NCBI GenBank assembly: GCA_964577255.1
Contig: CAZNYM010000002.1
Location: forward strand, 35,472-99,471
Source of the DNA: Micavibrio_C sp964577255
Lineage (GTDB): Bacteria; Pseudomonadota; Alphaproteobacteria; Micavibrionales; Micavibrionaceae
Direction: 5' to 3'
Length of the DNA: 64,000 nt
The position numbers and the translations under genes were made by a program. Position 1 is the first letter of the stretch, and every line of letters starts with the position of its first letter. Positions 1-9,249 of the stretch are shown here, in pieces. The notes under the pieces were generated by a model, which was not told where the DNA came from, searched no databases, and saw only the letters and a list, made by a program, of their open reading frames with translations.

Positions 1-787
1 GCAGACCGAGCTTGACGGTGCCCTGTCCCGGTCCCACGCCCATCAGCCCGCCCTCGCGGAAGGCGTCGAGCGATTTGCCGATCTGGAAGCTGTCGCCGCT
101 TGCCGGGTCGAGGTGGCGGTCGACGCGGTTCTGAAAATGCGGGAACATGAAATAGGCGCCCACTAGGCCCCCGGCCGCCAGCACGCCGAAACCGCTCAGT
201 ACCCAGAGCGGCAGGCCGGCCAGGCAGATCTGCGCCCCGAAAATGGCGGTCAGCACGAAGGTCATGCCAATATCGGGCTGCAACGCCAGCATCAAAACCA
301 GAAACGCGAACAGGCCACCGGCGATCAGATAGCCACGCCCACCGGGCCGTTCCTTCTCGCGGGCGATGAACCACGCCGCCACCACGGCGAAGGCGGGCTT
401 CACGAACTCGCTCGGCTGCACGGAAAATCCCAGCAGGACGATCCAGCGCTGCGCGCCGTTCGACTCGGTACCGAACAGCATCACCGCGAACAGGCCTAAG
501 ATGCCCAGACCCAGAAGAATCGTACCGCCGCGCCAGATCCACTGCGCCGACACCACCGAGGCCGTGATCATCATGGCGAGCGCCGGAATCAGAAAGATGA
601 TGTGGCGGATCAGGAAATGATACTGGCTGCCGTAGCCCAGGCGGTCGGCCACGGGGGGGCTGGCCGTCGTCACCAGCATAATGCCGGTGATGATCAGCAC
701 GGCCAGGGCCGCTAGCAGCGCCCGGTCGACCGTCCACCACCACTGGCCCAGTATCGATTGATCGGTGCGGGAGAACAGGGCACTCAT
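1..787 (-). CDS. ftsW: FtsW, septal peptidoglycan polymerase (partial, C-terminus beyond window)
   Basis: Integral-membrane SEDS glycosyltransferase that polymerises lipid II at the division septum together with FtsI. The start ATG is at 787-785, one base after the murD stop, and the frame stays open to base 1, giving 262 codons of the N-terminal part. Translation shows a WWWTVDRALLAAL first helix, a QPSEFVKPAF segment typical of SEDS proteins, and an LQPDIGMT segment with the conserved Asp. A later segment FPHFQNRVDRHLDP is followed by GDSFQIGKSLDAFREGG. Several hydrophobic helices are evident. It is the last visible gene of the dcw operon; murG and murC would be expected to the left. Identification is by motif recognition. 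Confidence 0.95.
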   Translation of the reverse strand, partial: MSALFSRTDQSILGQWWWTVDRALLAALAVLIITGIMLVTTASPPVADRLGYGSQYHFLIRHIIFLIPALAMMITASVVSAQWIWRGGTILLGLGILGLFAVMLFGTESNGAQRWIVLLGFSVQPSEFVKPAFAVVAAWFIAREKERPGGRGYLIAGGLFAFLVLMLALQPDIGMTFVLTAIFGAQICLAGLPLWVLSGFGVLAAGGLVGAYFMFPHFQNRVDRHLDPASGDSFQIGKSLDAFREGGLMGVGPGQGTVKLGL

Positions 788-788
788 C

Positions 789-2078
789 TCAGCACGCCTC
801 CTGCAGCGTCAGGGTTTTGACGATCCGGGCAAACTCGTCGCCGCGATGCTCGAAATTGCGGAACTGGTCGAGCGAGGCACAGGCGGGCGACAGCAGCACC
901 ACCGCCTCGCCCTTGGCCTGCTGCGCGTCGTCATGCGCCTGGCGCACGGCCTTTTCCAGCGTGCCGGACTTCACGCACTCGACCTTGCGCGCGGCCAGCC
1001 ACGCGGCGAATTCGTCCATCGCCTCGCCGATCGCATAAGCGCGGCGGATCCTACCCATGAAGGGTTCGAGCCCGGCGAGGCCGCCCTCCTTCGGCCGGCC
1101 GCCGATGATCCAGTATATGTTGTCGAAACTGGCGAGCGCCTTGCCGGCGGCGTCCGCGTTGGTGGCCTTGCTGTCGTTTATATAAGTGACGCGGCCCCGC
1201 GCGGCGACGGGGAATTGCCGGTGCGGCAGGCCGGGGAAGCTTTTCATCGCCTTATATATAGCCTCGCCGCCCAGGCCCATCAGGCGCCCGGCCGCCCAGG
1301 CGGCGGCGGCGTTCTGGTGGTTGTGCGCTCCGCGCAAAGTCTCAAGGCCGGCGGCGTCGAATTCCGGCGCGGCGGCGGAGACGCGCACGGCGTCCTTCAT
1401 TTCGTCGGCAATGGCGCGGGTGATGTCGTCATCCACAGCGATTACGGCTCTTTTACCCTTGCCGAAAATGCGTTTCTTGGATTCCACATAACCCGCAAGC
1501 GACCCATGCCGGTCGATATGGTCGGGAGTGATGTTCAAAAGCACGGCGATATCGGGTTTGAATGTCGGGCATAGATCGAGCTGATAGCTTGACAGCTCGA
1601 TCACGAACGCATCGAGCGGCAGGTCGAGTGCCAGCACCGGCGTGCCGATATTGCCACCCACGGCCGCCCTGATGCCGCAGGCGTTGAGGACGTGCCCGGT
1701 CAGGGCCGTGGTGGTGGATTTCCCATTCGTGCCGGTGATACCGATCACCGTGCGGCCGTGGCGGCAGCGGTGCAGGATCTCGATGTCGCAGATGATCTCG
1801 ATCCCGGCCGCGCGCGCCTTTTCCACCACGGGATGCGGGGCGGGGAAGTGAAGCGGCACGCCCGGCGCCAGCACCAGGCAGGCGAAACGGGAAAAATCCT
1901 CTTTCAGGAAGTCGGCGGTCGCGAGATCGCTCGGCAGCGCGGGTTTATCATCGCCCGCCACCGCTTCCGCCCCCGCCGCGCGCAAAGCGGCAAGCACGGC
2001 CCGGTTGGAAAGGCCGAGGCCGAATACGGCGACCGGCTTTCCTCCCAGCGTCCTGACGAAATTTGAGACATCGATCAT
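789..2078 (-). CDS. murD: UDP-N-acetylmuramoyl-L-alanine--D-glutamate ligase
   Basis: Cytoplasmic Mur ligase that adds D-Glu to UDP-MurNAc-L-Ala using ATP. The chosen start at 2078 (MIDVSNFVRT, 429 aa) overlaps the mraY stop as ATGA, so translation is probably coupled; an upstream in-frame extension lies wholly inside mraY and is unlikely. The N-terminal Rossmann domain shows VAVFGLGLSNRA at about residues 17-28. The ATP loop GTNGKST is at 116-122, followed by an SSYQLD segment and LLNITPDHIDRH. A YINDSKATNADA stretch, typical of MurD, marks the C-terminal part. Length is close to the E. coli enzyme. It lies between mraY and ftsW in the usual dcw order. Confidence 0.97.
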   Translation of the reverse strand: MIDVSNFVRTLGGKPVAVFGLGLSNRAVLAALRAAGAEAVAGDDKPALPSDLATADFLKEDFSRFACLVLAPGVPLHFPAPHPVVEKARAAGIEIICDIEILHRCRHGRTVIGITGTNGKSTTTALTGHVLNACGIRAAVGGNIGTPVLALDLPLDAFVIELSSYQLDLCPTFKPDIAVLLNITPDHIDRHGSLAGYVESKKRIFGKGKRAVIAVDDDITRAIADEMKDAVRVSAAAPEFDAAGLETLRGAHNHQNAAAAWAAGRLMGLGGEAIYKAMKSFPGLPHRQFPVAARGRVTYINDSKATNADAAGKALASFDNIYWIIGGRPKEGGLAGLEPFMGRIRRAYAIGEAMDEFAAWLAARKVECVKSGTLEKAVRQAHDDAQQAKGEAVVLLSPACASLDQFRNFEHRGDEFARIVKTLTLQEAC

Positions 2079-3160
2079 CGCAGTTTCAGGGTGGCAAGGC
2101 CGATCAGGGCCAGAATGACGGAAATGATCCAGAAGCGGATGACGATGGTGGGCTCGGACCATCCCTTCTTCTCGAAATGGTGGTGCAGCGGCGCCATGGC
2201 GAAAATGCGCTTGCCGGTCAGTTTGAAGGACAGCACCTGCACGATCACCGAAACGGTTTCCAGCACGAACAGCCCGCCGATGATCGCCAGCACCAGTTCA
2301 TGCTTGGTGATGACCGCGATGGCGCCCAGTACACCGCCCAGGGCCAGCGAGCCGGTGTCGCCCATGAACACCATGGCGGGGGGGGCGTTGTACCACAGGA
2401 AGCCCATCGCCGCCCCCACCAGCGCACCGCACAGGATTGCCAGTTCGCCCGTGCCGGGCACGAAGGGAATCTGCAGGTAATCGGAAAAGATGGCATTGCC
2501 GATCACATAGCTGATGAGACCGAAGCACGCCGCCGCGATCGCCACCGGCACGATGGCGAGGCCATCGAGGCCGTCGGTCAGGTTGACCGCGTTCGACGAG
2601 CCGACCATGACCAACACCGCCCAGGGCAGGAACAAAAGGCCAAGATTGATGAAGAAATGCTTGAAAAACGGAATCGCCAGATGCGTCTCGAGCGTCGGCG
2701 GCAGAATATAGACGATCCACAGCGTCGCCAGCAGCGCGACACCGATCTGCGCCACCAGCTTGAGCCGGCCCGAAAGCCCCTTGGAGTTCTTCTTGGTCAG
2801 CTTGAGATAATCGTCGCCGAAGCCGATCAGACCGTTGCCGACCATCACGAATAGCGCGCACCAGACGAAGGGATTGGTCAGGTCGGCCCATAACAGAGTG
2901 CTGATCGTCACCGCGATCAAGATCATCAGCCCGCCCATCGTCGGCGTGCCGGCCTTGGCGGCGTGCGCGTCCTCGAGATAGGCGCGAATGTTGCTGGCGC
3001 CCACCTGCTGCGCCTTCAGCCAGCGGATCAGATGCGGCGCGATGAGAAAGCAGATCAAGAGCGCCGTCATGATTGCCCCGCCCGTGCGGAACGTTATGTA
3101 CCGGAACAGGTTGAAAAGGATGAAATCGTCCCCCAGCGGCGCAAGCAGGTTATAAAGCAT
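2075..3160 (-). CDS. mraY: Phospho-N-acetylmuramoyl-pentapeptide transferase
   Basis: Inner-membrane enzyme that transfers phospho-MurNAc-pentapeptide to undecaprenyl phosphate, making lipid I. The 361-aa length is typical. About ten hydrophobic helices are visible. Diagnostic motifs are GTPTMGG near residue 71, the Asp-containing NLTDGLDGL motif, FMGDTGSLALGG, and the histidine motif APLHHHFEKKGWSE. The 5' end overlaps the end of murF by 11 bp and the 3' end overlaps the murD start by 4 bp, consistent with one polycistronic transcript. Confidence 0.97.
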   Translation of the reverse strand: MLYNLLAPLGDDFILFNLFRYITFRTGGAIMTALLICFLIAPHLIRWLKAQQVGASNIRAYLEDAHAAKAGTPTMGGLMILIAVTISTLLWADLTNPFVWCALFVMVGNGLIGFGDDYLKLTKKNSKGLSGRLKLVAQIGVALLATLWIVYILPPTLETHLAIPFFKHFFINLGLLFLPWAVLVMVGSSNAVNLTDGLDGLAIVPVAIAAACFGLISYVIGNAIFSDYLQIPFVPGTGELAILCGALVGAAMGFLWYNAPPAMVFMGDTGSLALGGVLGAIAVITKHELVLAIIGGLFVLETVSVIVQVLSFKLTGKRIFAMAPLHHHFEKKGWSEPTIVIRFWIISVILALIGLATLKLR

Positions 3161-4619
3161 TCGGCGTTATCCTTTTCATTTTCTCGGGCAGGGTGCGCAG
3201 AGCTTCCACGATCACCTGCATCCGGGGCTTTTCTCCGCCGCCTCTTGATCCTTTGACCAGAACGACGTCACCCGGCACCAGCACCTCGGGCACGATGCGC
3301 GCAAGTTCCACATTATCGTCCTGGTGCGCGCCCCGGGTTTTTTCCGGCAGAGCATCATACAGATTTTTCATCAGCGGGCCACAGGTATATACCAGATTGA
3401 CCCCCGCCGCCTCCAGCGGCAGGCTCAGTTCCCGGTGCATCTGCGCTGCCTGGGGGCCCAGTTCATACATGTCGCCCAGGATGGCGATCCGCCGCCCGCC
3501 CCGGCCGGGATCGACCAGCGCCAGCACCTTGAAGGCCGCCTTCATCGCCACGGGCGAGGCGTTGTAGCTTTCGTCGATCAGGGTAATCGGGTTGCCCTTC
3601 TCGCCGCTCTCTATATATTCCCGGCGCCCGCGCCCCGACACCGGCTGCAGGCCCGAAAGCGCTTCCGCCGCCTTGCGCGCATCGCCGCCCGCGGCCTTGA
3701 TCGCCGCCAACACCGAAAGCGCGTTGTGGGCGATGTGCCGCCCGGCAATCAGCAGGGTAAAGGTGATGTCCTCGTCGAGAACCCGGGCGGTGACGCGCGA
3801 GCCGTTGGCAGCCTCGAGGCATTCCTTCATGCGCACATCGGCCTTTTCGTTCTCGCCGAAGGAGATCACGCGCAGGCCTTTCTCCCGCGCTTTCTCCGCC
3901 AGCAGCCCAAACCACATATTGTCGATATTGAGGATGGCGGTGCCGCCCGGCGCCATGCCGTCGAAGATCTCGGCTTTGGCGTGGGCAATCTCCTCCTCGC
4001 TGCTGAAATTACCCAGATGCACCGGCGCGACCGTGGTGATGATGGCAATACCGGGCTGCACCATCTGTGACAACGGCGTGATTTCACCGCTGTGGTTCAT
4101 ACCCATTTCAAAAATGCCGTAATCGCAGCCGGCGTGCATCGCGCTCAATGTAAAGGGTACACCCCAGTGGTTGTTAAAGCTGGCCTTGCTGGCATGCGTC
4201 TGGCCGAGTGCACCGAACGCCGCCGCCAGCAGCTCCTTGGTGCCGGTCTTGCCGACCGATCCGGTGACGCCGATGACCTGCGCGCCGCTGCGCGCGCGCG
4301 ACGCGCGGCCGAGATCCTGTAGCGCCGTAAACGTATCTTTTACCAGCAGCACAGGTGCGTCCGCGGGCAGTCCTTCCGGACGGTGATCGATCATCACCGC
4401 CGCCGCGCCAGCCGCCAGCGCCTTGAGCACGTAATCGTGCCCGTCGCTCTTCTCTCCGCGCAGGGCGATGAACAGGTCGCCCTTCTGCAGGCTGCGCGTG
4501 TCGATGGACAGGCCCTGTGCGCTCCATTCGCCCTGCGTCCGTCCGCCTGTGGCCTTGGCGGCCTCGGCGGCGGTCCAGATGGTGTTCGATCCCTTGAGCT
4601 TGATCGATAGGTCGGTCAT
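3150..4619 (-). CDS. murF: UDP-MurNAc-tripeptide--D-Ala-D-Ala ligase
   Basis: Cytoplasmic Mur ligase that adds D-Ala-D-Ala to the UDP-MurNAc-tripeptide. 489 aa. The substrate-domain motif SIDTRSLQKGDLFIAL is near residue 38. The ATP loop reads GVTGSVGKTGTKELL, the MurF variant of the Mur ligase P-loop. FNNHWGVPFTL and EMGMNHSGEI follow, both typical of MurF rather than MurE. YNASPVAMKAA and KGSRGGGEKPRMQ mark the C-terminal domain. The start overlaps the murE stop by 4 bp. Confidence 0.96.
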   Translation of the reverse strand: MTDLSIKLKGSNTIWTAAEAAKATGGRTQGEWSAQGLSIDTRSLQKGDLFIALRGEKSDGHDYVLKALAAGAAAVMIDHRPEGLPADAPVLLVKDTFTALQDLGRASRARSGAQVIGVTGSVGKTGTKELLAAAFGALGQTHASKASFNNHWGVPFTLSAMHAGCDYGIFEMGMNHSGEITPLSQMVQPGIAIITTVAPVHLGNFSSEEEIAHAKAEIFDGMAPGGTAILNIDNMWFGLLAEKAREKGLRVISFGENEKADVRMKECLEAANGSRVTARVLDEDITFTLLIAGRHIAHNALSVLAAIKAAGGDARKAAEALSGLQPVSGRGRREYIESGEKGNPITLIDESYNASPVAMKAAFKVLALVDPGRGGRRIAILGDMYELGPQAAQMHRELSLPLEAAGVNLVYTCGPLMKNLYDALPEKTRGAHQDDNVELARIVPEVLVPGDVVLVKGSRGGGEKPRMQVIVEALRTLPEKMKRITPNAL

Positions 4620-6100
4620 GCGGTCCTCTTATGCGTGGAAAGTGCGTTCTGTGCCTCGATAACATCGTCGAACGGCTCGACGCTGTTGCCGATAATCTGT
4701 CCCTGTTCGTGTCCTTTGCCGGCGATCACCAGGACGTCGCCGGGCGCGAGCCCCGCGACGGCCGCGCGGATCGCATCGCGGCGGTTGCCAATTTCCTGGG
4801 CCTGTGGTGCGGCCGCCTTGATGGCGGCGCGAATACGGGCGGGATCTTCGCTGCGCGGGTTGTCGTCGGTGATGATGACCTTGTCGGCCCGTGTTTCGGC
4901 GATGCGCCCCATGATCGGGCGCTTGCCGGGATCGCGGTCGCCGCCGCAACCGAACACACACCAGAGTTTTCCGGCCGTGTGCGGCCGCAGGGCGTTCAGG
5001 ATGTTCTCAAGCGCGTCGGGCGTATGCGCGTAATCGACGTAAATGGCAGCCTTCGGATGTCCCGGCACCAGCTGCAGACGGCCAGGCGCGCCGCGCAGCT
5101 GCCCGAGCGCCTGCACCAGCGCGGCCGTGCGCGCGTGATCGGCGGGGGCTTCAGCCACCGCCAGCCCGAGGGCCGCGAGCGCGTTCATGACCATGAATTC
5201 CCCCACCAGCGGCAGAACGGCCTTGTAACGGCGGCCCTGCGCTTCGATCTCGATATCCTGCCCCTGCGGCAACGCCTGCCGGGCGCAGAGCTTGAGCGCC
5301 CTGGCCTTGCGGCCGTAATCGAGGACGCTGACGCCGCGCTTATCGCAGATTTTCCTGAGGGCGGCGAATTCGGGAATGTCGGCGTTCAGCACCGCCGTGC
5401 CGCCGGGGACCAGGATGTCAGAGAACAGGCGCGCCTTGGCCGCGAAGTAGTCGTCCATGTCGCGGTGATAATCGAGATGGTCGCGCGTGAGGTTGGTGAA
5501 CGCCGCCACGCCGACGCGCACGCCGTCGAGGCGGTACTGGCTCAGGCCGTGGCTGGAGGCCTCGAACGCCAGGTGATCGACACCGCCCGCGGCGAGGTCC
5601 GCCATCGCCGCCATCAGCGACACCGCGTCGGGCGTGGTCATGGCGGCGGAGCGCACACATTCGACCGGCAGCTGTCCCGGCCGCGCAGGCCCGCGCAGGC
5701 CGAGCGTGCCGATGCTGGCGGCCTTGAGCCCCAGTGCCTGCCACAGTTGCTGCGTGAAGAACACCGTCGAGGTTTTGCCGTTGGTGCCCGTCACCGCCGC
5801 TGTCACCGCCGGCTGGCGGGCGTAAAAACGCCCCGCCATCAGCGCGAGCGTCCGGGCGGGATTGTCGACGCGGATCACCGGTACACCGGCATTGGCGGGC
5901 ACGTCGTCCGCGGCGCCGACCAGGAGCGCCGCCGCGCCGTTGCGCAGAGCGTCGGCGATGAATTTGCTGCCGTCCTGTCGCGTACCCTGCAAGGCGGCGA
6001 ACAGCCAGCCACGGCGGATCTGCCGGCTGTCGGGGGAGAGGCCCTCGATCGGCGGATCGATGGGAAGCACTTTTTGGTCACTGAGCTGTGAAAGACGCAA
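4616..6100 (-). CDS. murE: UDP-MurNAc-L-Ala-D-Glu--meso-diaminopimelate ligase, TTG start
   Basis: Adds the third residue to the peptidoglycan stem peptide. I place the start at a TTG at 6100 because AAAGGAGG lies five bases upstream and the resulting N-terminus MRLSQLSDQK suits the family; an ATG at 6133 would add 11 unlikely basic residues. This gives 494 aa. The ATP loop GTNGKTS is at about 105-111. The DNPR motif in TDDNPRSEDP near residue 400 is the signature of meso-DAP-specific MurE, as expected for a Gram-negative bacterium. The gene starts 22 bp inside the ftsI 3' end. Confidence 0.95.
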   Translation of the reverse strand: MRLSQLSDQKVLPIDPPIEGLSPDSRQIRRGWLFAALQGTRQDGSKFIADALRNGAAALLVGAADDVPANAGVPVIRVDNPARTLALMAGRFYARQPAVTAAVTGTNGKTSTVFFTQQLWQALGLKAASIGTLGLRGPARPGQLPVECVRSAAMTTPDAVSLMAAMADLAAGGVDHLAFEASSHGLSQYRLDGVRVGVAAFTNLTRDHLDYHRDMDDYFAAKARLFSDILVPGGTAVLNADIPEFAALRKICDKRGVSVLDYGRKARALKLCARQALPQGQDIEIEAQGRRYKAVLPLVGEFMVMNALAALGLAVAEAPADHARTAALVQALGQLRGAPGRLQLVPGHPKAAIYVDYAHTPDALENILNALRPHTAGKLWCVFGCGGDRDPGKRPIMGRIAETRADKVIITDDNPRSEDPARIRAAIKAAAPQAQEIGNRRDAIRAAVAGLAPGDVLVIAGKGHEQGQIIGNSVEPFDDVIEAQNALSTHKRTA

Positions 6101-7841
6101 GCGTTCCTCCTTTCTCCTGCATGTCGGCCTCATTCTTTTTACGCTGAAGATAAGGACGCAGGCTTTCGGCCAGCTCGTCCTCCCGCTCCTGCGGCATGAT
6201 CCCCAGAAGCGGCGCCATGCCCGCGATCACGCGGCCCACGGCCGGCGCCGCCACCCAACCGCCGGTGGCGTAACCGTAGGAAGCTTTGGTCGGCTTCGGT
6301 TCATCCACGACGATCAGCACCGCATAGCGCGGCGCGCTCATCGGAAAAAAGCCTATAAACGACGATTGCAGCCGCCGCGCGTCGTAACCCCCGCGCGCAG
6401 CGATCTTCTCCGACGTTCCCGTCTTGCCGCCGACTTCGTAACCGGGCACGTCGGCCTTCTCGCCGGTGCCATCCGTCACCGCGAGGCGCATCAGTTGGCG
6501 CATCCTGTGCGCGGTTTGTGGCGACACAACGGTTTTCCCCTTGTTTTTTGTGGCATTTTTCTGTCGATCGCGATCGAGCACCAGCGTGGGCGTGAGCAGC
6601 CGCCCCGCGCCCACCACCGCCGAAGCCGCCGCCGCGACGTGCAGGGGCGTCACCGAAATGCCGTGGCCGTAGGACGTTGTCATGGTACTGATCTCGCGCC
6701 AGGGATCGGGGTATTGCGGGCGGCCCCGCTCCTCGAGCTCGATCTTCACCGGCGCGAAAAAGCCGAGGTCCTTGTAAAAATCCTCGAGCGCGCCGCCGCC
6801 GACCATCAGCCCCATGCGCGCCGAACCGATGTTGGAGGAATACATAAACACTTCCGGCACGCTCAAGGCGCGGTTCTCGGGGTGGAAGTCGCGGATGGTG
6901 TGACGGCCGCTGACCAGCGGCTTGGTGGCGTCGAAACTTTGCGACAGCGGCACGTCCTTCTTCTCCAGCAGCGCGGCGGTGGAGAAAATCTTGAAGGTCG
7001 AGCCCGGCTCGTAAAGGCTCAGGGTCAGGTTGTTGAACTGCTGGTCGCGCGTGATCTTGCCCGGTTCCTGCGGATCGAAATCGGGCTGCGATGTTGCCGC
7101 CAGGATCTCTCCGGTATCGACGTCCATGATCACGCCCGCCCCGCCCGCGGCGCTGAATTCGCCGACAGCCCGGCGCAGTTCGCGGCGCAGGATGTGCTGC
7201 AGGCGGATATCGAGCGTGAGAGCAAGCGGTTCGCCGCCCTGCGCCAGCAGGCTGTCGAAGCTGCGCTCGATCCCCGCCTGGCCGCGGTCATCAATGTTGT
7301 TGTAGCCGACGATATGCGCGGTGAGCGGCCCCTGGGGATAGACGCGGGCATATTCGCTTTTGAACTGCAGGCCTGGCTCGCCGATCTCAAGGATCCGATA
7401 CTGCGCCTCGGGCGTCAGGTCGCGCTTGACCCACACGAAGCGCGTGTCGCGCTGCAGCTTGTTGAGGACGTCGCCATACACCAGGTCGGGCAGGATCTTC
7501 GTGAGCGCCCGCGCCGTCTTTTCCGGGTTCTGGATCAGGCCCGGATCGGCGTACAGCGAGGCAGTCTTGAGCGAGGTTGCAAGCAGAACGCCGTTGCGAT
7601 CGGTGATATCGGCGCGCGCCGCCTTTTCCGCCGGGGCAATGCTCTCCTCGAGCGCGCCGCGCGCGGTAAAGTGTGTCCACTGCCCCTGGATCAGTGACAG
7701 GTCGGCGATGCGCACGGCCGCCACGATGTAAAAGAACACGAACGCGCCTTTGACCAGGATCAGCCGTCCGCGCGCCATGTCGAGCGCCGAGCGGCGCGAG
7801 CCCTCGATATGCACGCTCAACTTGCGGAACACGCCGCTCAT
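6078..7841 (-). CDS. ftsI: FtsI/PBP3, septal peptidoglycan transpeptidase
   Basis: Class B penicillin-binding protein that cross-links septal peptidoglycan. 587 aa with a short basic cytoplasmic tail, one membrane anchor at about residues 28-48 (LVKGAFVFFYIVAAVRI), a dimerisation/pedestal region, then the transpeptidase domain. All three catalytic motifs are visible: STFK (active Ser and Lys, in YEPGSTFKIF), SSN (in YSSNIGSARMG) and KTG (in GGKTGTSEK). The start overlaps the ftsL stop by 4 bp. It works with FtsW, encoded in the same operon. Confidence 0.96.
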   Translation of the reverse strand: MSGVFRKLSVHIEGSRRSALDMARGRLILVKGAFVFFYIVAAVRIADLSLIQGQWTHFTARGALEESIAPAEKAARADITDRNGVLLATSLKTASLYADPGLIQNPEKTARALTKILPDLVYGDVLNKLQRDTRFVWVKRDLTPEAQYRILEIGEPGLQFKSEYARVYPQGPLTAHIVGYNNIDDRGQAGIERSFDSLLAQGGEPLALTLDIRLQHILRRELRRAVGEFSAAGGAGVIMDVDTGEILAATSQPDFDPQEPGKITRDQQFNNLTLSLYEPGSTFKIFSTAALLEKKDVPLSQSFDATKPLVSGRHTIRDFHPENRALSVPEVFMYSSNIGSARMGLMVGGGALEDFYKDLGFFAPVKIELEERGRPQYPDPWREISTMTTSYGHGISVTPLHVAAAASAVVGAGRLLTPTLVLDRDRQKNATKNKGKTVVSPQTAHRMRQLMRLAVTDGTGEKADVPGYEVGGKTGTSEKIAARGGYDARRLQSSFIGFFPMSAPRYAVLIVVDEPKPTKASYGYATGGWVAAPAVGRVIAGMAPLLGIMPQEREDELAESLRPYLQRKKNEADMQEKGGTLASFTAQ

Positions 7842-8275
7842 GGCGTGCCCCCGGCGGCGGGTGCAAGCCCGTTCATCATCTCATCGAAGCTTTTCAGCTT
7901 TTCGCTGTCCTCGATGATTTTTTCTAGCGCCCGTGTATCGGGCGGCGGGCCGCCGGCCGGTGTCGCGGCCACAGACGGCTTGGATGCGGTGGCTTCGCGC
8001 GCGGTTGCAGGAGCAGGCGTCTTTTTCCCGCCCGTCACCGGCGGCACCAGATCGAGATGCGTTTTGGCCAGCGTTTCGAGACGGTCGGGGCGGTTGAGAT
8101 AATCCCATTCGGCGCGCAGCACGCGCAGGCTTTCCTCCTCCTGCTTCACGGCGTGGCGCAGCTCCTCGAGCGCGGCCTCGCGCTCCTGCACGTTCTGGGC
8201 CGTGCGGAATAAAAGCGTGCCGGTAACACCGGCCAGCACCAGCGCGCACAGGGTCGAGAGGCGGAACAGCTTCAT
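7838..8275 (-). CDS. ftsL: FtsL-like divisome protein
   Basis: Small bitopic divisome protein, 145 aa. A short N-terminus is followed by a membrane helix at about residues 7-25 (STLCALVLAGVTGTLLF). A coiled coil rich in Glu/Arg follows at roughly 28-62 (VQEREAALEELRHAVKQEEE), then the segment WDYLNRPDRLETLAKTHLDL, characteristic of FtsL. The tail from about residue 85 is Pro/Ala/Thr-rich and probably disordered. FtsL recruits FtsI/FtsW with FtsB and FtsQ. Position between rsmH and ftsI is the standard one. The sequence family is poorly conserved, so the call rests on topology plus position. Confidence 0.9.
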   Translation of the reverse strand: MKLFRLSTLCALVLAGVTGTLLFRTAQNVQEREAALEELRHAVKQEEESLRVLRAEWDYLNRPDRLETLAKTHLDLVPPVTGGKKTPAPATAREATASKPSVAATPAGGPPPDTRALEKIIEDSEKLKSFDEMMNGLAPAAGGTP

Positions 8276-9249
8276 GCGGCGGCCTCCCCGGTTCTGATAC
8301 CGACGCGCATGCGGGCGGAGCGCGCGCGGGGATTGACGGAGGCTTCTTCGTCGCTGGGGAAAATCGCCTTGCGGGAGGGAAGGGCAAAGGCGGCCGGCTG
8401 GGAGTCGCCAGCAGGGGGGAGGAAGGGCAGATGACGGGACCCGCGCGGCGCGTGGCCCCCGCGGGCGATCAGGAAGGATTTGACCAGACGGTCCTCAAGC
8501 GAGTGGAACGACACCACAGCCAGGCGGCCGCCGGGCTTGAGGATGTTCACAGCCGCTTCCAGCGCGGCCTGCAGCTCGTCCAGTTCGGCGTTGACGGCGA
8601 TGCGCAGCGCCTGGAAAGTGCGGGTGGCGGGATCGATCTTCTCGCCCGGCTTCTGCGGCAGCACGGCGCGCACGATCTCGGCCAGCTTGCGCGTAGTCAG
8701 GATCGGCTCCTTCTCGCGCTCGGCGACGATGCGCCTGGCGATGCGTCGCGAATGGCGCTCCTCGCCGTACTGATAGATAATGTTGGCGAGGTTTTCCTCG
8801 CTTTCGCCGTTGACCAGCGTGGCAGCGCTGGGCGCGGTTTCGTCCTGATCCATGCGCATGTCGAGCGGCCCATCGGCGCGGAACGAAAATCCGCGTCCGG
8901 GTTGGTCGAGCTGCATAGAGGACACACCAAGGTCGAGCACGAAACCGTCGACCTTGCCCGCGCCTTTTTCGCGCAAAAGCGTCTCGACCGCGGAAAAGCG
9001 GCCGGGCAGAAACTCAAAGCGCGTGCCGTATTGCCGTTTCATCGCATCGGCTGTCACACGCGCCTGCGGGTCGCGGTCGATAGCGATCACGCGGCAGTCG
9101 GCGGCGTCGAGCAGCGCGCGGCTGTAGCCACCGGCGCCGAACGTTCCGTCGACATGGGTTTCCCCGGCGGCGGGGCGCAGCGCCGCCAGCACTTCGGCCA
9201 TCATGACCGGTACGTGCGGTACGGTGGGAGAAACGGGCGGCGCGTTCAT
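8272..9249 (-). CDS. rsmH: 16S rRNA (cytosine(1402)-N(4))-methyltransferase
   Basis: RsmH (MraW) methylates N4 of C1402 in the decoding centre of 16S rRNA using S-adenosylmethionine. The start ATG at 9249 overlaps the mraZ stop by one base (TGATG), giving 325 aa. HVPVMMAEVL at the N-terminus, the SAM-binding DGTFGAGGYSRALL, DLGVSSMQLDQPGRGFSF and AVVSFHSLEDRLVKSF are family signatures. The frame remains open far upstream across mraZ, but that is only GC-rich shadow. The 3' end overlaps ftsL by 4 bp. Confidence 0.97.
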   Translation of the reverse strand: MNAPPVSPTVPHVPVMMAEVLAALRPAAGETHVDGTFGAGGYSRALLDAADCRVIAIDRDPQARVTADAMKRQYGTRFEFLPGRFSAVETLLREKGAGKVDGFVLDLGVSSMQLDQPGRGFSFRADGPLDMRMDQDETAPSAATLVNGESEENLANIIYQYGEERHSRRIARRIVAEREKEPILTTRKLAEIVRAVLPQKPGEKIDPATRTFQALRIAVNAELDELQAALEAAVNILKPGGRLAVVSFHSLEDRLVKSFLIARGGHAPRGSRHLPFLPPAGDSQPAAFALPSRKAIFPSDEEASVNPRARSARMRVGIRTGEAAA